Counted from the first letter of the stretch, positions 37,613-46,330 are shown. The stretch is 64,000 nt of DNA from Pseudogulbenkiania subflava DSM 22618 (GCF_900177275.1 NZ_FXAG01000011.1:62001-126000), one strand, 5' to 3'. Notes: a model not told the origin generated them from the sequence alone. Made by a program: numbers and translations.

Positions 37613-37714
37613 TCACTCTCCCCTTACCTTCGCGAGCACGCGCACGTCGTGCTCACCCAGCAACTGGTGCTGCCTGGCCTCGTCCCAACCGGTCTCCGAC
37701 ATGTACATGGGCAT
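37613..37714 (-). CDS. Small ORF of up to 33 codons ending at a terminator
   Basis: The peptide (MPMYMSETGWDEARQHQLL and then GEHDVRVLAKVRGE) is hydrophilic and ends just before a clear terminator, which argues for a short transcript. Starts at 37714, 37708 or 37702 are possible; only a weak CAGG lies upstream. No function is known to me. It could also be noise with the terminator serving as attenuator of pchP. Confidence 0.35.
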   Translation of the reverse strand: MPMYMSETGWDEARQHQLLGEHDVRVLAKVRGE

Positions 37715-37981
37715 ACCTGAATATGTGGGCTGGGCCGTCGCCGCGCATGGCAATCGCAGGCCTCGTCGAACTTTCCTTGTGCACCATGGTGCCGAACCCT
37801 CTTCCAGCCCAGCGGCATTGTGACGACCTGTTCTTGTTGGTGAACGACATGGTGAAGATGGTCCGGTATGCAGCACCGCAGTATCTATACTGACTCCGCC
37901 TGTTGCGATATCAGCGCGCAGCAGGCATCCGTCCGCGGCCGCTTCGGCGGCTCCAGCCCGACGTACACAAGGAGGAAGATC

Positions 37982-38635
37982 ATGGCAATCCGCATTGGCG
38001 ATGAAGCGCCCGATTTCACTGCCGACACCACCGAAGGCACCATCCGCTTTCACGAATGGATCGGCGACAGTTGGGCCATCCTGTTCTCGCACCCGAAAGA
38101 CTTCACCCCGGTCTGCACCACCGAGCTGGGCTATATGGCCAAGCTCAAGCCGGAATTCGACAAACGCCACACCAAGATCATCGGCCTCTCGATCGACCCG
38201 GTCAGCGACCACAAGGCCTGGGTCGGCGACATCGCCGAGACCCAGGGCCACGCCGTCAACTACCCCATGATCGGCGACGCCGACCTGAACGTGGCCAAGC
38301 TCTACGACATGATCCACCCCAACGCCAGCCCCGGGCCGCGCACCGCCGTCGACAACGCCACGGTGCGCTCGGTGTTCCTGATCGGCCCGGACAAGAAGGT
38401 GAAGGCGATGCTGGTCTACCCGATGAGCGCCGGCCGCAACTTCGACGAAGTTTTGCGCCTGCTCGACGCGCTGCAGCTCAACGCCAAGCACACCGTCGCC
38501 ACGCCGGTAAACTGGCGCCCGGGCGACGACGTGATCATCCCGACCTCGGTATCGGATGAGGAGGCGAAGAAAAAATATCCAGAGGGCTACAAGACACTGA
38601 AGCCCTACCTGCGCATGGTGGCGCAGCCGAAGTAG
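37982..38635 (+). CDS. 1-Cys peroxiredoxin (Prx6/AhpC-TSA family)
   Basis: A 217-aa protein with the Prx6 signature HPKDFTPVCTTELG holding the peroxidatic Cys near residue 47, and the long C-terminal dimerisation domain (VNWRPGDDVIIPTSVSDEEAKKKYP). No signal peptide. It reduces hydrogen peroxide and organic peroxides in the cytoplasm. ATG 37982 has an AAGGAGG site. It stands alone and is divergent from pchP. A stem-loop GCCAGGGG/CCCCTGGC at 38654-38682 follows without T-run; the spacer to 38931 is otherwise empty. Confidence 0.94.
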   Translation: MAIRIGDEAPDFTADTTEGTIRFHEWIGDSWAILFSHPKDFTPVCTTELGYMAKLKPEFDKRHTKIIGLSIDPVSDHKAWVGDIAETQGHAVNYPMIGDADLNVAKLYDMIHPNASPGPRTAVDNATVRSVFLIGPDKKVKAMLVYPMSAGRNFDEVLRLLDALQLNAKHTVATPVNWRPGDDVIIPTSVSDEEAKKKYPEGYKTLKPYLRMVAQPK

Positions 38636-38931
38636 ACATTGATACTGAACGGCGCCAGGGGCCGCCACAGGCGACCCCTGGCATACCCTTCGGCCGTTAT
38701 CGGGCAGCGGCAGGCCGCCGGTCGGCGCGATGTGTCGACGTAGGGAATTGACGTGCACGTGGCTATGCCGCAGCCGTGGGTGATGGACGGTATCCGCGGG
38801 GAACGGAATCGGCCTTCAGCGTCACCAAGCAAAGAAACTTAACAAAATGAAGGAATTGATTAACAGTTTTGAACAACCCCTTGGCTACCATCAAGGTCCC
38901 TTTGAAAACCCATCAGGGAAAAGGAGCCTTA

Positions 38932-39429
38932 ATGAAATACCATCCGATTCGTTCCCACCTCGTTGGTGCCCTGCTTCTCGCGGTGAGCAGTTCCGCCGCT
39001 CTAGCACTGGATATCAATGCCGCCAGTTCTACCGAGCTGGTGCAAGCCGGCTTCAGCAAGACGCAGGCCGAAAGAATCGTGGCTTACCACAAGGCGCATG
39101 GCGATTTCCGGTCGCCGTCCGATTTACTCAAGGTCAAAGGTGTCACCAAGGCCACGCTCCAGAAAGTGAGCGCAAAACTCAATAGCGGCGCCAGCGCGGC
39201 GGCCGGTGGCGATGCGGCGGCCGAGGCCGCAGGTCAAGCCACGGCAGGCAAGGCCGGCAGCGCAGGCTCCGGCAGCGCCACGACAACTCAGCGCCCGGCA
39301 GAGGCTTCCAGTGGCTCCAATGCTGGAGCTGGGGTCGGCGTGGGGGTCGGCGTCGGTGCAGGGGCCAGCAGCAGCGGAGCTGCAGGCGTCAAAACCCAAG
39401 GTGGTGTTGGTATCGGGATCGGCCAGTAA
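38932..39429 (+). CDS. Exported ComEA-like helix-hairpin-helix protein with low-complexity tail
   Basis: A 165-aa protein with a signal peptide (to about ALALD, residue 24) and one ComEA-type HhH unit (LDINAASSTELVQAGFSKTQAERIVAYHK, given across residues 23-51; then FRSPSDLLKVKGV). ComEA proteins bind DNA in the periplasm during transformation. Here the last 80 residues are Ala/Gly/Ser-rich and end in a (GV)n stretch, which ComEA does not usually have. An AAAGGAG site precedes ATG 38932. DNA uptake or binding is likely but the tail is unexplained. Confidence 0.85.
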   Translation: MKYHPIRSHLVGALLLAVSSSAALALDINAASSTELVQAGFSKTQAERIVAYHKAHGDFRSPSDLLKVKGVTKATLQKVSAKLNSGASAAAGGDAAAEAAGQATAGKAGSAGSGSATTTQRPAEASSGSNAGAGVGVGVGVGAGASSSGAAGVKTQGGVGIGIGQ

Positions 39430-39488
39430 CCCCACCCGTCGGTAACGGGGCGCACTGACACGAGTGCCTCGCCCTTGACCCGGATACG

Positions 39489-39524
39489 GCCCGGCCAAGC
39501 CCTTGGAGCATGGCCGGGCTTTTT
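39489..39524 (+). terminator. Terminator of the ComEA-like gene
   Basis: GCCCGGCCA pairs with TGGCCGGGC and is followed by TTTTT, 60 bp after the stop. Confidence 0.9.
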
Positions 39525-39601
39525 AACGCCAGCACGGTGCCTGTTACTGGCGGGTTTCTTCTCCCCCGCATTGGCCCCGGCATTTCACGACCGGCCACAG
39601 C

Positions 39602-39642
39602 AAAAACGGCGCGGGTGCGACATCCATCGCCACCCACGCCGT
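39602..39642 (-). terminator. Terminator of the dipeptidase gene
   Basis: On the minus strand ACGGCG...TGGGT pairs across a loop with ACCCG...CGCCGT and is followed by TTTTG, about 25 bp after the stop at 39668. Confidence 0.75.
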
Positions 39643-39667
39643 TCTTCTTGCGTGATCGGAACCGGGG

Positions 39668-40636
39668 TCAGGCGCCCCACACCTCGCCAAACACACGCAA
39701 CCAGTTCTCGCCCAGCACCTTCTGAATCTTGCGCTCGCCCCAGCCGGCCTTCTCCATCGCTGTGGTCAGGTTCGGCGTTTCGCCAATGGTACGAATGCCT
39801 TCCGGGTTCAGAATGGTGCCGAAATTGGTCAGGCGGCGGTAACGGCCCTTGTCGTGGGTAATCCAGTCAAAGAAGCCCTTGTCGTAACCCTGGGTGAAGT
39901 CGGTACCGAAACCGACGCAATCCTCACCCACCAGGTTGATGATGTAATCCATCGCCTCGACGTAGTCGTCCACCGTGGCCTCGATGCCGCGCTTGAGGAA
40001 GGGCGGGAACATGGTGACGCCGATGAAGCCGCCGTGGTCGGCGATGAACTTGAGTTCCTCGTCGCTCTTGTTGCGCGGGTGCTCTTTCAGGCCGGACGGC
40101 AGGCAGTGTGAGTAGGTCACCGGCTTCTTCGACTCGAGGATCGCTTCCTTGGAGGTGTTGCTGCCGACGTGCGACAGGTCGACCATGATGCCGACGCGGT
40201 TCATCTCCGCGATCACTTCGCGGCCGAAGCCCGACAGGCCGCCGTCGCGCTCGTAGCAGCCGGTGCCGATCAGGTTCTGCGTGTTGTAGCACAGCTGCAC
40301 CACGCGCACGCCCATGTCGGCGAAGGCCTCGATATAGCCGATGTTGTCCTCGAAGGCGTGGGCGTTCTGGAAGCCCAGGATGATGCCGGTCTTGCCGTCG
40401 CGCTTGGCCTGGCGAATGTCCTCGGTGGTGCGGACCAGCGACAGGATGTCGCTGTAGTCGCGGATCTTCCGCTTCATGTCGGCGATATTGTCGACGGTGT
40501 CGGTAAAGCCCTCCCACACCGACACGGTGCAGTTGGCGGCGGTGAGGCCACCCTTGCGCATGTCGTCGAACACCGAGCGTTCCCACTTGGCGATGATCAG
40601 GCCGTCGATGACGATGCTGTCGTTATGCAGTGACAT
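39668..40636 (-). CDS. Membrane dipeptidase-family (peptidase M19) protein of the betaine cluster
   Basis: A 322-aa metal-dependent hydrolase of the renal dipeptidase family. VIDGLIIAKW stands where the first metal His-x-Asp motif (HxD) is expected, so one ligand pair is altered; later segments VDLSHVGSNTSKEAI, YSHCLPSGL and GFGTDFTQGYD match the family. The Pseudomonas homologue (PA5396 type) also lies in the dgc locus and its substrate is unsettled. It has its own promoter with a candidate GbdR site 87-101 bp upstream, so a job in betaine metabolism is likely. ATG 40636 has GAGGAG before it. Confidence 0.88.
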   Translation of the reverse strand: MSLHNDSIVIDGLIIAKWERSVFDDMRKGGLTAANCTVSVWEGFTDTVDNIADMKRKIRDYSDILSLVRTTEDIRQAKRDGKTGIILGFQNAHAFEDNIGYIEAFADMGVRVVQLCYNTQNLIGTGCYERDGGLSGFGREVIAEMNRVGIMVDLSHVGSNTSKEAILESKKPVTYSHCLPSGLKEHPRNKSDEELKFIADHGGFIGVTMFPPFLKRGIEATVDDYVEAMDYIINLVGEDCVGFGTDFTQGYDKGFFDWITHDKGRYRRLTNFGTILNPEGIRTIGETPNLTTAMEKAGWGERKIQKVLGENWLRVFGEVWGA

Positions 40637-40670
40637 TTTTTCTCCTCGCGGGCACCCCACCCGCCTCAAA

Positions 40671-40737
40671 GAAATGGTGCACGAGGCGGTTTCGGCCAAC
40701 CTCGGCAGCAGCGACCGGTTTTTGCCGCAGACCGACA
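40671..40737. repeat. 67-bp upstream element, copy B (dipeptidase promoter)
   Basis: It is 63/67 identical to 28534-28600. It ends with the TGCCG-N5-CGACA palindrome and lies upstream of the dipeptidase gene on the same strand as copy A lies before dgc. Confidence 0.85.
40723..40737. promoter_or_regulatory. Candidate GbdR operator upstream of the dipeptidase gene
   Basis: TGCCGCAGACCGACA, matching TGCCG-N5-CGACA, lies 87-101 bp upstream of the ATG at 40636. Confidence 0.65.
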
Positions 40738-40785
40738 TGGCATGGCGCAGATCGATAACCAGCACGCGTATGCCACGCCAAATGG

Positions 40786-40804
40786 AAAAAGCCCCCGAAG
40801 GGGC
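40786..40804 (-). terminator. Terminator of soxBDAG (repeated cassette, copy 2)
   Basis: On the minus strand GCCCC-TTCG-GGGGC is followed by TTTTTCC. It lies beyond the repeat that follows soxG and before the dipeptidase promoter. The same hairpin and flank occur at 35378-35424. Confidence 0.85.
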
Positions 40805-40846
40805 ATCAAGTGATGGTAATAACCACCGGGAACAGATAGGAAGGTC

Positions 40847-40990
40847 AGAACCTGTTCACGATCTTGCTGCGCATCCCTGATCGGGGCTCATGTGCCGCTC
40901 GAAATCCTCATGTACTACTTGTACATTCCGGTTCCTGCGCTGCTCTTCACCCCGCTGAGGGCTGCTCGCGACTGATCGTGAACGGGTTCT
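40847..40990. repeat. 144-bp element with terminal inverted repeats, copy 1
   Basis: The ends AGAACCTGTTCACGATC and GATCGTGAACGGGTTCT are inverted repeats. The copy is nearly identical to 56050-56193 and has the same length. Its last base is the first (plus-strand) base of the soxG stop triplet. It carries no recognisable gene. Confidence 0.88.
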
Positions 40991-41664
40991 CAGGCCGCCA
41001 CCGGGCGCTTGGCCGGGCTGCCGGCGTCGACCAGCCGCAGGAACGGGCTCTTGCCGGCCGAAGGCAGCTTGGCCACGGCGAAGCGGTACGGTATCGCCGC
41101 CTTGGTGATCAGCAGCCACAGGTAGTCGGCGAAGCTGCGGCGGATCACCAGGAACACGCCGTCGCCATCCACCCGGCACACCAGCGCGCCGGCCTTGCCC
41201 AGCACGGTGCTGACTGCGTCGCCCGCCTCAACCGACTCGAAGTCGTACACGCCGAGGTGACGCAGCAGCGTGACGTGTTCGACACCGGACAGGTAGACCG
41301 TGGTCAGGCCGCCGCTGTTGTCCACTGCCTGGGCAAACAGCCCGGCGAAGGCATCGGCGCAGGCCGCCAGCAGCGCCGGCACGGCGGCACGGGCGGTCAC
41401 CAGCAGGCATTCGTCCGGTGATTGCCAGATCAGCACCCCGGCCTCGCCGCTGCTGAAGCGGCTGGCTGCGGGCACCGCCAGACCGGTGGCCTTGGTGATG
41501 GCCTGAGCCACGGCGGCGTCGGCCAGTTCGCCGCGCAACACGATGTAGCCCAACAGCGGCAGCTCGTTGGCGCGCACCTTCTGGCTGGCGTCGGCCGGCA
41601 CCGTCTGCGCCGGCAGGTTGAAGTTGACCAGCGGCGACTGGAGGTAGGGTTGGAAGTTAGCCAT
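40990..41664 (-). CDS. soxG: Sarcosine oxidase gamma subunit
   Basis: A 224-aa protein of the SoxG family (usual length about 200 aa), with the start NFQPYLQSPLVNFNLP and the segment VFLVIRRSFADYLWLLITKAA near the C-terminus. It has a GcvT-like fold and completes the heterotetrameric sarcosine oxidase. It overlaps the soxA 3' end by eight bases. Its stop codon touches the 144-bp repeat, so the repeat may have landed at, or replaced, the gene's original 3' end. Confidence 0.93.
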   Translation of the reverse strand: MANFQPYLQSPLVNFNLPAQTVPADASQKVRANELPLLGYIVLRGELADAAVAQAITKATGLAVPAASRFSSGEAGVLIWQSPDECLLVTARAAVPALLAACADAFAGLFAQAVDNSGGLTTVYLSGVEHVTLLRHLGVYDFESVEAGDAVSTVLGKAGALVCRVDGDGVFLVIRRSFADYLWLLITKAAIPYRFAVAKLPSAGKSPFLRLVDAGSPAKRPVAA

Positions 41665-44600
41665 GTTGACGCACCCCTTCTTGATCGACGAATACGGAGG
41701 AAACCACCTTGGCCGGGTGCATCTTGCCGTGCGCCCACACGTAAACCGTGTCGCCTTCGCGCTTCAGACCACCCTTGACCACCGCCATCGCGATGGAGCG
41801 GCCGAGGAAGGCACTGTGGTAGCTGGAGGTCACATGGCCCTGCATGTCGGCCGGCGCCTGCGTGTTGCGGCTCGACAGAATCTGCGCACCTTCGGCCAGC
41901 ACCACCTTCGGGTCTTCGGTATAGAGGCCCACCAGTTGCTTGCGGTCGGAACGCGTGGTGTCGGAACGCGACAGCGAACGCTTGCCAAGGAAGCTGAACG
42001 GCTTCTTCATGCCCACAGCCCAAGCCATGTTCAGGTCGATCGGGCTCATCGAGCCGTCGGAGTCCTGGCCCACGATGATGAAGCCCTTCTCGGCACGCAG
42101 CACGTGCATGGTCTCGGTGCCGTACGGCGTGATATCGAACTCCTTGCCGGCCTCCATCACCTGTTCCCAGATGTAGTGGCCGTAGCAGGCATCGACGTTG
42201 ATCTCGTATGCCAGTTCGCCCGAGAACGAGATGCGGCACACGCGGGCCGGCACGCCGGCGATGGTACCGTCACGCCAGTCCATGAACTTGAACGCGTCGG
42301 CCGACAGATCGATGTCGCCGCACAGCTTCTTGAGCACGGCGCGGCTCTTCGGGCCGACCACGGCGGTAGTACTCCAGTGGTCGGTCACCGAGGTGAAGCG
42401 CACCTTCAGTTCCGGCCATTCGGTCTGGTGCCAGCGCTCCAGCCAGTTCAGTACACGGGCCGCACCGCCGGTGGTGGTGGTCATGTAGAAGTGATCGTCG
42501 GCAACGCAGGCGGTCACACCATCGTCCATCACCATGCCGTTCTCGTCCAGCATCAGGCCGTAGCGGCACTTGCCCGGGTCGAGCTTGCTCCACGCGTTGG
42601 AGTAGATGCGGTTGAGGAATTCGCGCGCGTCCGGGCCCTTGATATCGATCTTGCCGAGCGTCGAGGCGTCCATCACGCCGACACTGTTACGGGTAGCCAG
42701 GCACTCGCGGTCCACCGCCTGGTGCATGGTCTCGTTGCCCTTCGGGAAGTACCACGGGCGCATCCACTGGCCGACGGTCTCGAACAACGCACCCCGCGAA
42801 ACGTGCGACGACTGCATCGCGGTGTAGCGGCGCGGATCGAAGGTGTCGCCGACGTGGCTGCCCGCCAGCGCGCCGAACGTCACCGGGGTGTACGCCGGGC
42901 GGTAGGTGGTGGTGCCCACTTGCGAGATCGGCATGCCGAGCGCCTCGGCGGCGATGGCGAAGCCGTTGACGTTGGACAGCTTGCCCTGGTCGGTACCGAA
43001 GCCCAGCGCGGTGTAGCGCTTGACGTGTTCGATCGAGCGGTAGTTCTCGCGCACCGCCAGGTGGATGTCGGCGGCGGCCACGTCGTTCTGGAAGTCGACC
43101 AACGCCTTGGCGCCGTGCCCTTCCGGCTTGCCGTCCGGCACGCGGAACACGCGGCGGGTCGGCTGGATGTCCTGGTCTTCGCTCACCGGGCAGGTGCTGG
43201 ACGGATTGCGGCCGAAGCCGATCAGCATCGCGCTCACCGAGGCGTGCGTCTGCGCCAGCGCCTCGCCCAGGCCCCAGCGGCCGGTGACGGCGCCTGCCAC
43301 GCTGATGCCCTGGCGGCCTTCGTCCGGGGTGACGAACGACAGGCGCTCCTCGTTCCAGTACGGGCGGCCGTTGTTGTGGCAGAACAGGTGCACGGTCGAG
43401 GTCAGCCCGCCGGACGACAGGATGGCGTCGGCCGACAGGGTCGGGCCCTTGCCCGTTACGGTCAGGCAGCTCGGGTCGAGCTTGACCAGCTTGGCGCCGC
43501 TGGCGGCCTTGCCGCCCTGCACCTCGGCGATGCCGTAGCCGAGCAGCAGCTCGACGCCGGCCTTCTTCGCCGCGTCCAGGCGCCAGGCGGCGGCGCCGCG
43601 CTGGCGGGTGTCGATCAGCGTCACGCGGCTGCCGGCCTCGGCCAGATCCAGCGCGGTGTCGTACGACGCGTCGTTATGGGTGAGCAGCAGCACCTTGCGG
43701 CCCACCGCCACGCCGTAGCGGTTCAGGTAGGTCTGGCCGGCGGCGGCGGTCAGCACGCCCGGGCGGTCGTTGTTGCCGTATACCAGCGGACGTTCGATCG
43801 CGCCGGAGGCGAGCACCACGTGGTGGGCGCGGATCTTGTGCAGGCGCTGACGCGGCGTGGTGGCGACGCGCTGCGCGATCGGCAGGTGGTCCTGCACCAG
43901 CTCGACCGCCTGCACCAGGTTCTGCTCGTGGTGGGCGAACGCGGTGGTGCGGGTCAGCACGGTGACGTTGGACAGGCTCTTCAGCTCGGCCAGGCGCTCG
44001 CTCACCCACTTCATCGCCGGCTTGCCGTCGATCACGGCACGTGCGTCGGACAGCATCCAGCCGCCCACTTCGCTCTGCTCGTCGACCAGCAGCGTCTTCA
44101 GGCCAGCGCGGCCGGCCAGCGTCGCGGCCCACAGGCCGCAGGCGCCGCCGCCCACCACCAGCACATCCACGTGGTGGTGCAGGTGGTCGTAGAATTCCGG
44201 ATCCGGATCGACCGGGGCGCGGCCGTAGCCGGCAGCCTTACGGATGATCTCTTCGTAAAACGGCCAGGCTTTCGCCGGACCCATGAAGGTCTTGTAGTAG
44301 AAGCCGGGCGGCATGAAACGGCTGAACTGGCCGGCCAGCCCCTTCAAGTCGAAATTGAGCGACGGAAAGCCGGTAGTGGTGGTGGCGGACAGCCCTTCGT
44401 ACAGCTCCACCTGGGTCGCTTTCAAATCCGGCACGGTATGGCCGCCGGTCTCGAGCTGGATCAGCGCGTTCGGCTCTTCGGCGCCATGGCCGACGATGCC
44501 GCGCGGACGGCCGTACTTGAAGCTGCGGCCGATCAGTTTCACGCCGTTGGCGATCAGAGCCGAGGCCAGCGTATCGCCGGCGAAGCCCTTGTATTTCTTG

Positions 44601-44674
44601 CCGTCGAAGCGGAAGGTCAGCGGCGCCTTTTCGTTGATGCGCTGGCTGGCGCGGGATACACGGTAAGCGCTCAT
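41657..44674 (-). CDS. soxA: Sarcosine oxidase alpha subunit
   Basis: A 1005-aa protein, typical for the heterotetrameric enzyme. The N-terminal 100 residues are a 2Fe-2S ferredoxin-like domain without an iron cluster (GDTLASALIANGVKLIGRSFKYGRPRG in part), residues 170-560 a dinucleotide-binding oxidoreductase domain with VLVVGGGACGLWAATLAGRAG, and residues from about 610 two aminomethyltransferase (GcvT-like) domains that bind THF. It transfers the methyl carbon of sarcosine to THF as methylene-THF. soxD overlaps its start as ATGA. Confidence 0.97.
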   Translation of the reverse strand: MSAYRVSRASQRINEKAPLTFRFDGKKYKGFAGDTLASALIANGVKLIGRSFKYGRPRGIVGHGAEEPNALIQLETGGHTVPDLKATQVELYEGLSATTTTGFPSLNFDLKGLAGQFSRFMPPGFYYKTFMGPAKAWPFYEEIIRKAAGYGRAPVDPDPEFYDHLHHHVDVLVVGGGACGLWAATLAGRAGLKTLLVDEQSEVGGWMLSDARAVIDGKPAMKWVSERLAELKSLSNVTVLTRTTAFAHHEQNLVQAVELVQDHLPIAQRVATTPRQRLHKIRAHHVVLASGAIERPLVYGNNDRPGVLTAAAGQTYLNRYGVAVGRKVLLLTHNDASYDTALDLAEAGSRVTLIDTRQRGAAAWRLDAAKKAGVELLLGYGIAEVQGGKAASGAKLVKLDPSCLTVTGKGPTLSADAILSSGGLTSTVHLFCHNNGRPYWNEERLSFVTPDEGRQGISVAGAVTGRWGLGEALAQTHASVSAMLIGFGRNPSSTCPVSEDQDIQPTRRVFRVPDGKPEGHGAKALVDFQNDVAAADIHLAVRENYRSIEHVKRYTALGFGTDQGKLSNVNGFAIAAEALGMPISQVGTTTYRPAYTPVTFGALAGSHVGDTFDPRRYTAMQSSHVSRGALFETVGQWMRPWYFPKGNETMHQAVDRECLATRNSVGVMDASTLGKIDIKGPDAREFLNRIYSNAWSKLDPGKCRYGLMLDENGMVMDDGVTACVADDHFYMTTTTGGAARVLNWLERWHQTEWPELKVRFTSVTDHWSTTAVVGPKSRAVLKKLCGDIDLSADAFKFMDWRDGTIAGVPARVCRISFSGELAYEINVDACYGHYIWEQVMEAGKEFDITPYGTETMHVLRAEKGFIIVGQDSDGSMSPIDLNMAWAVGMKKPFSFLGKRSLSRSDTTRSDRKQLVGLYTEDPKVVLAEGAQILSSRNTQAPADMQGHVTSSYHSAFLGRSIAMAVVKGGLKREGDTVYVWAHGKMHPAKVVSSVFVDQEGVRQHG

Positions 44675-44967
44675 GCTTCGCTCTCCTTCAGATACAGCTC
44701 TTTGCCTTCGGCCAGCGTCCAGGTGCCGGCGATTTCATAGCTGACGGTGTTGCGCTTGACCGCGAACACCTTGCGGCAACCGGCAGTGTGCTGCCATTGC
44801 TCCCAAAACCAGCCGCGCGTGTTCTTGCGCATGAACAGGTAGTCGCCCCATTCGGCCTCGGTCGCCTCTTCCGGCTTGGCCGGGCGGGCGATGTAGGCCT
44901 CACCGGCGTAGCTGAATTCTTCTTCCTCGCGGGTTGCCCCGCAGTGCGGACAGTGAATCTGGAACAT
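44671..44967 (-). CDS. soxD: Sarcosine oxidase delta subunit
   Basis: A 98-aa small subunit with the zinc site MFQIHCPHCGATREEEEF at the N-terminus and HTAGCRKVF near residue 70 (Cys-x2-Cys, His and Cys), as in SoxD. ATG 44967 has a TAAGGAG site ten bases upstream; a longer reading from 44988 would overlap soxB. The order soxB-soxD-soxA-soxG is the classical one. Confidence 0.95.
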   Translation of the reverse strand: MFQIHCPHCGATREEEEFSYAGEAYIARPAKPEEATEAEWGDYLFMRKNTRGWFWEQWQHTAGCRKVFAVKRNTVSYEIAGTWTLAEGKELYLKESEA

Positions 44968-44977
44968 CTGCGGCTCC

Positions 44978-46231
44978 TTAGTGTGCAACGCCGGCGGCGC
45001 CGTGCTCGTCGATCAGATGACCGGTGTTGAAGCGGTCGAGCGCGAACGCCTTGTTGAGCGGATGCGCCTCGTCGTTGGCGATGGTATGCGCGAACACGTG
45101 GCCCGAACCCGGGGTGGCCTTGAAGCCGCCGGTACCCCAACCGCAGTTGAAGTACAGGCCCTTGACCTTGGTCTTGCTGATGATCGGACACGCATCCGGC
45201 GCCACGTCCACGATGCCGCCCCACTGGCGGTTCATACGCACACGCGAGAAGCTCGGGAACAGCTCGATGATGGCGGCGGCGGTGTGCTCGATCACGTGCG
45301 GGCTGCCGCGCTGGCCGTAGCCGAGGTAGCTGTCGATACCGGCGCCGATCACCAGCTCGCCCTTGTCGGACTGGCTGACGTAGCCGTGCACGGCGTTCGA
45401 CATCACCACCGTGTCCAGGCACGGCTTCATCGATTCGGACACGAAGGCTTGCAGCGGGTGGCTTTCCAGCGGCAAGCGCACCCCGGCCATCTTGGCCAGC
45501 GGCGTCGAATTGCCGGCGGCCACACAGCCGACGCGGTCGGCGAAGATGTCGCCACGCGTGGTCTTGACGCCCTTGATGCGGCCGTCTTCGATGATCATGT
45601 CAACGACTTCGCACTGCTCGATGATGTCGACGCCCAAGTCGCTCGCGCCGCGGGCGAAGCCCCAGGCCACCGCATCGTGGCGCGCCACGCCGCCGCGCGG
45701 CTGGTAGCTCGCGCCCATCACCGGGTAGCGCGTCTTGGCGCTGATGTCCATCAGCGGCACGATGTCCTGAATTTCCTTCGGCGACAGCACCACGCCGTCG
45801 ATACCGTTCAGGTTGTTGGCGTTGACGCGGCGCTCGATGTCGCGCATATCCTGCAGGGTGTGGCCGAGGTTCATCACCCCGCGCTGGCTGAACATCACGT
45901 TGAAGTTCAAATCCAGCGACAGGCCTTCCCACAGTTTCATGGCGTGTTCGTACAACTGCGCCGCCTCGTCCCACAGGTAGTTGGAACGCACGATGGTGGT
46001 GTTGCGCGCGGTGTTGCCGCCGCCGAGGTAGCCTTTTTCGAGTACCGCGACGTTCTTCACGCCGTGGTTTTTGGCCAGGTAATAAGCTGTCGCCAGACCA
46101 TGGCCGCCGCCACCGACGATGATGACGTCGTAACGGGGTTTCGGCTGCGGACTGCGCCAGGCAGGCTGCCAGCTTTCATTATGTTTGAGCCCGTTCTTCA
46201 ACAGGCTCCAGAGGGAGTAACGGTTTGCCAT
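44978..46231 (-). CDS. soxB: Sarcosine oxidase beta subunit
   Basis: A 417-aa FAD-dependent oxidase subunit of the DAO family. The Rossmann motif [22 protein letters not shown] lies near residue 36, here given in part, and [20 protein letters not shown] near the end. It binds the flavins and oxidises sarcosine to glycine, hydrogen peroxide and methylene-THF with SoxA. First gene of the soxBDAG operon, 85 bp downstream of a candidate GbdR site. Confidence 0.97.
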   Translation of the reverse strand: MANRYSLWSLLKNGLKHNESWQPAWRSPQPKPRYDVIIVGGGGHGLATAYYLAKNHGVKNVAVLEKGYLGGGNTARNTTIVRSNYLWDEAAQLYEHAMKLWEGLSLDLNFNVMFSQRGVMNLGHTLQDMRDIERRVNANNLNGIDGVVLSPKEIQDIVPLMDISAKTRYPVMGASYQPRGGVARHDAVAWGFARGASDLGVDIIEQCEVVDMIIEDGRIKGVKTTRGDIFADRVGCVAAGNSTPLAKMAGVRLPLESHPLQAFVSESMKPCLDTVVMSNAVHGYVSQSDKGELVIGAGIDSYLGYGQRGSPHVIEHTAAAIIELFPSFSRVRMNRQWGGIVDVAPDACPIISKTKVKGLYFNCGWGTGGFKATPGSGHVFAHTIANDEAHPLNKAFALDRFNTGHLIDEHGAAGVAH

Positions 46232-46315
46232 GGGACGGGTCCGTATTGAGGTGCCAAGGTGAGTTCATTCTTGGCGAGCCGGCCCCGTTCCGATTGACTG
46301 GAAAGGACGATCACT

Positions 46316-46330
46316 TGCCGATTTACGACA
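46316..46330. promoter_or_regulatory. Candidate GbdR operator upstream of soxBDAG
   Basis: TGCCGATTTACGACA, a match to TGCCG-N5-CGACA, lies 85-99 bp upstream of the soxB ATG. It sits in the divergent soxB-purU region, so it could also act on purU, 276 bp away. Confidence 0.65.

Noticed and set aside
39340-39420. Tandem repeat or CRISPR-like array
   Set aside because: Repetition is a Gly/Val-coding low-complexity stretch within the ComEA-like gene, without spacers.
41663-44740. 1025-codon plus-strand frame opposite soxA
   Set aside because: Antisense shadow; soxA has all expected domains and this frame has none.
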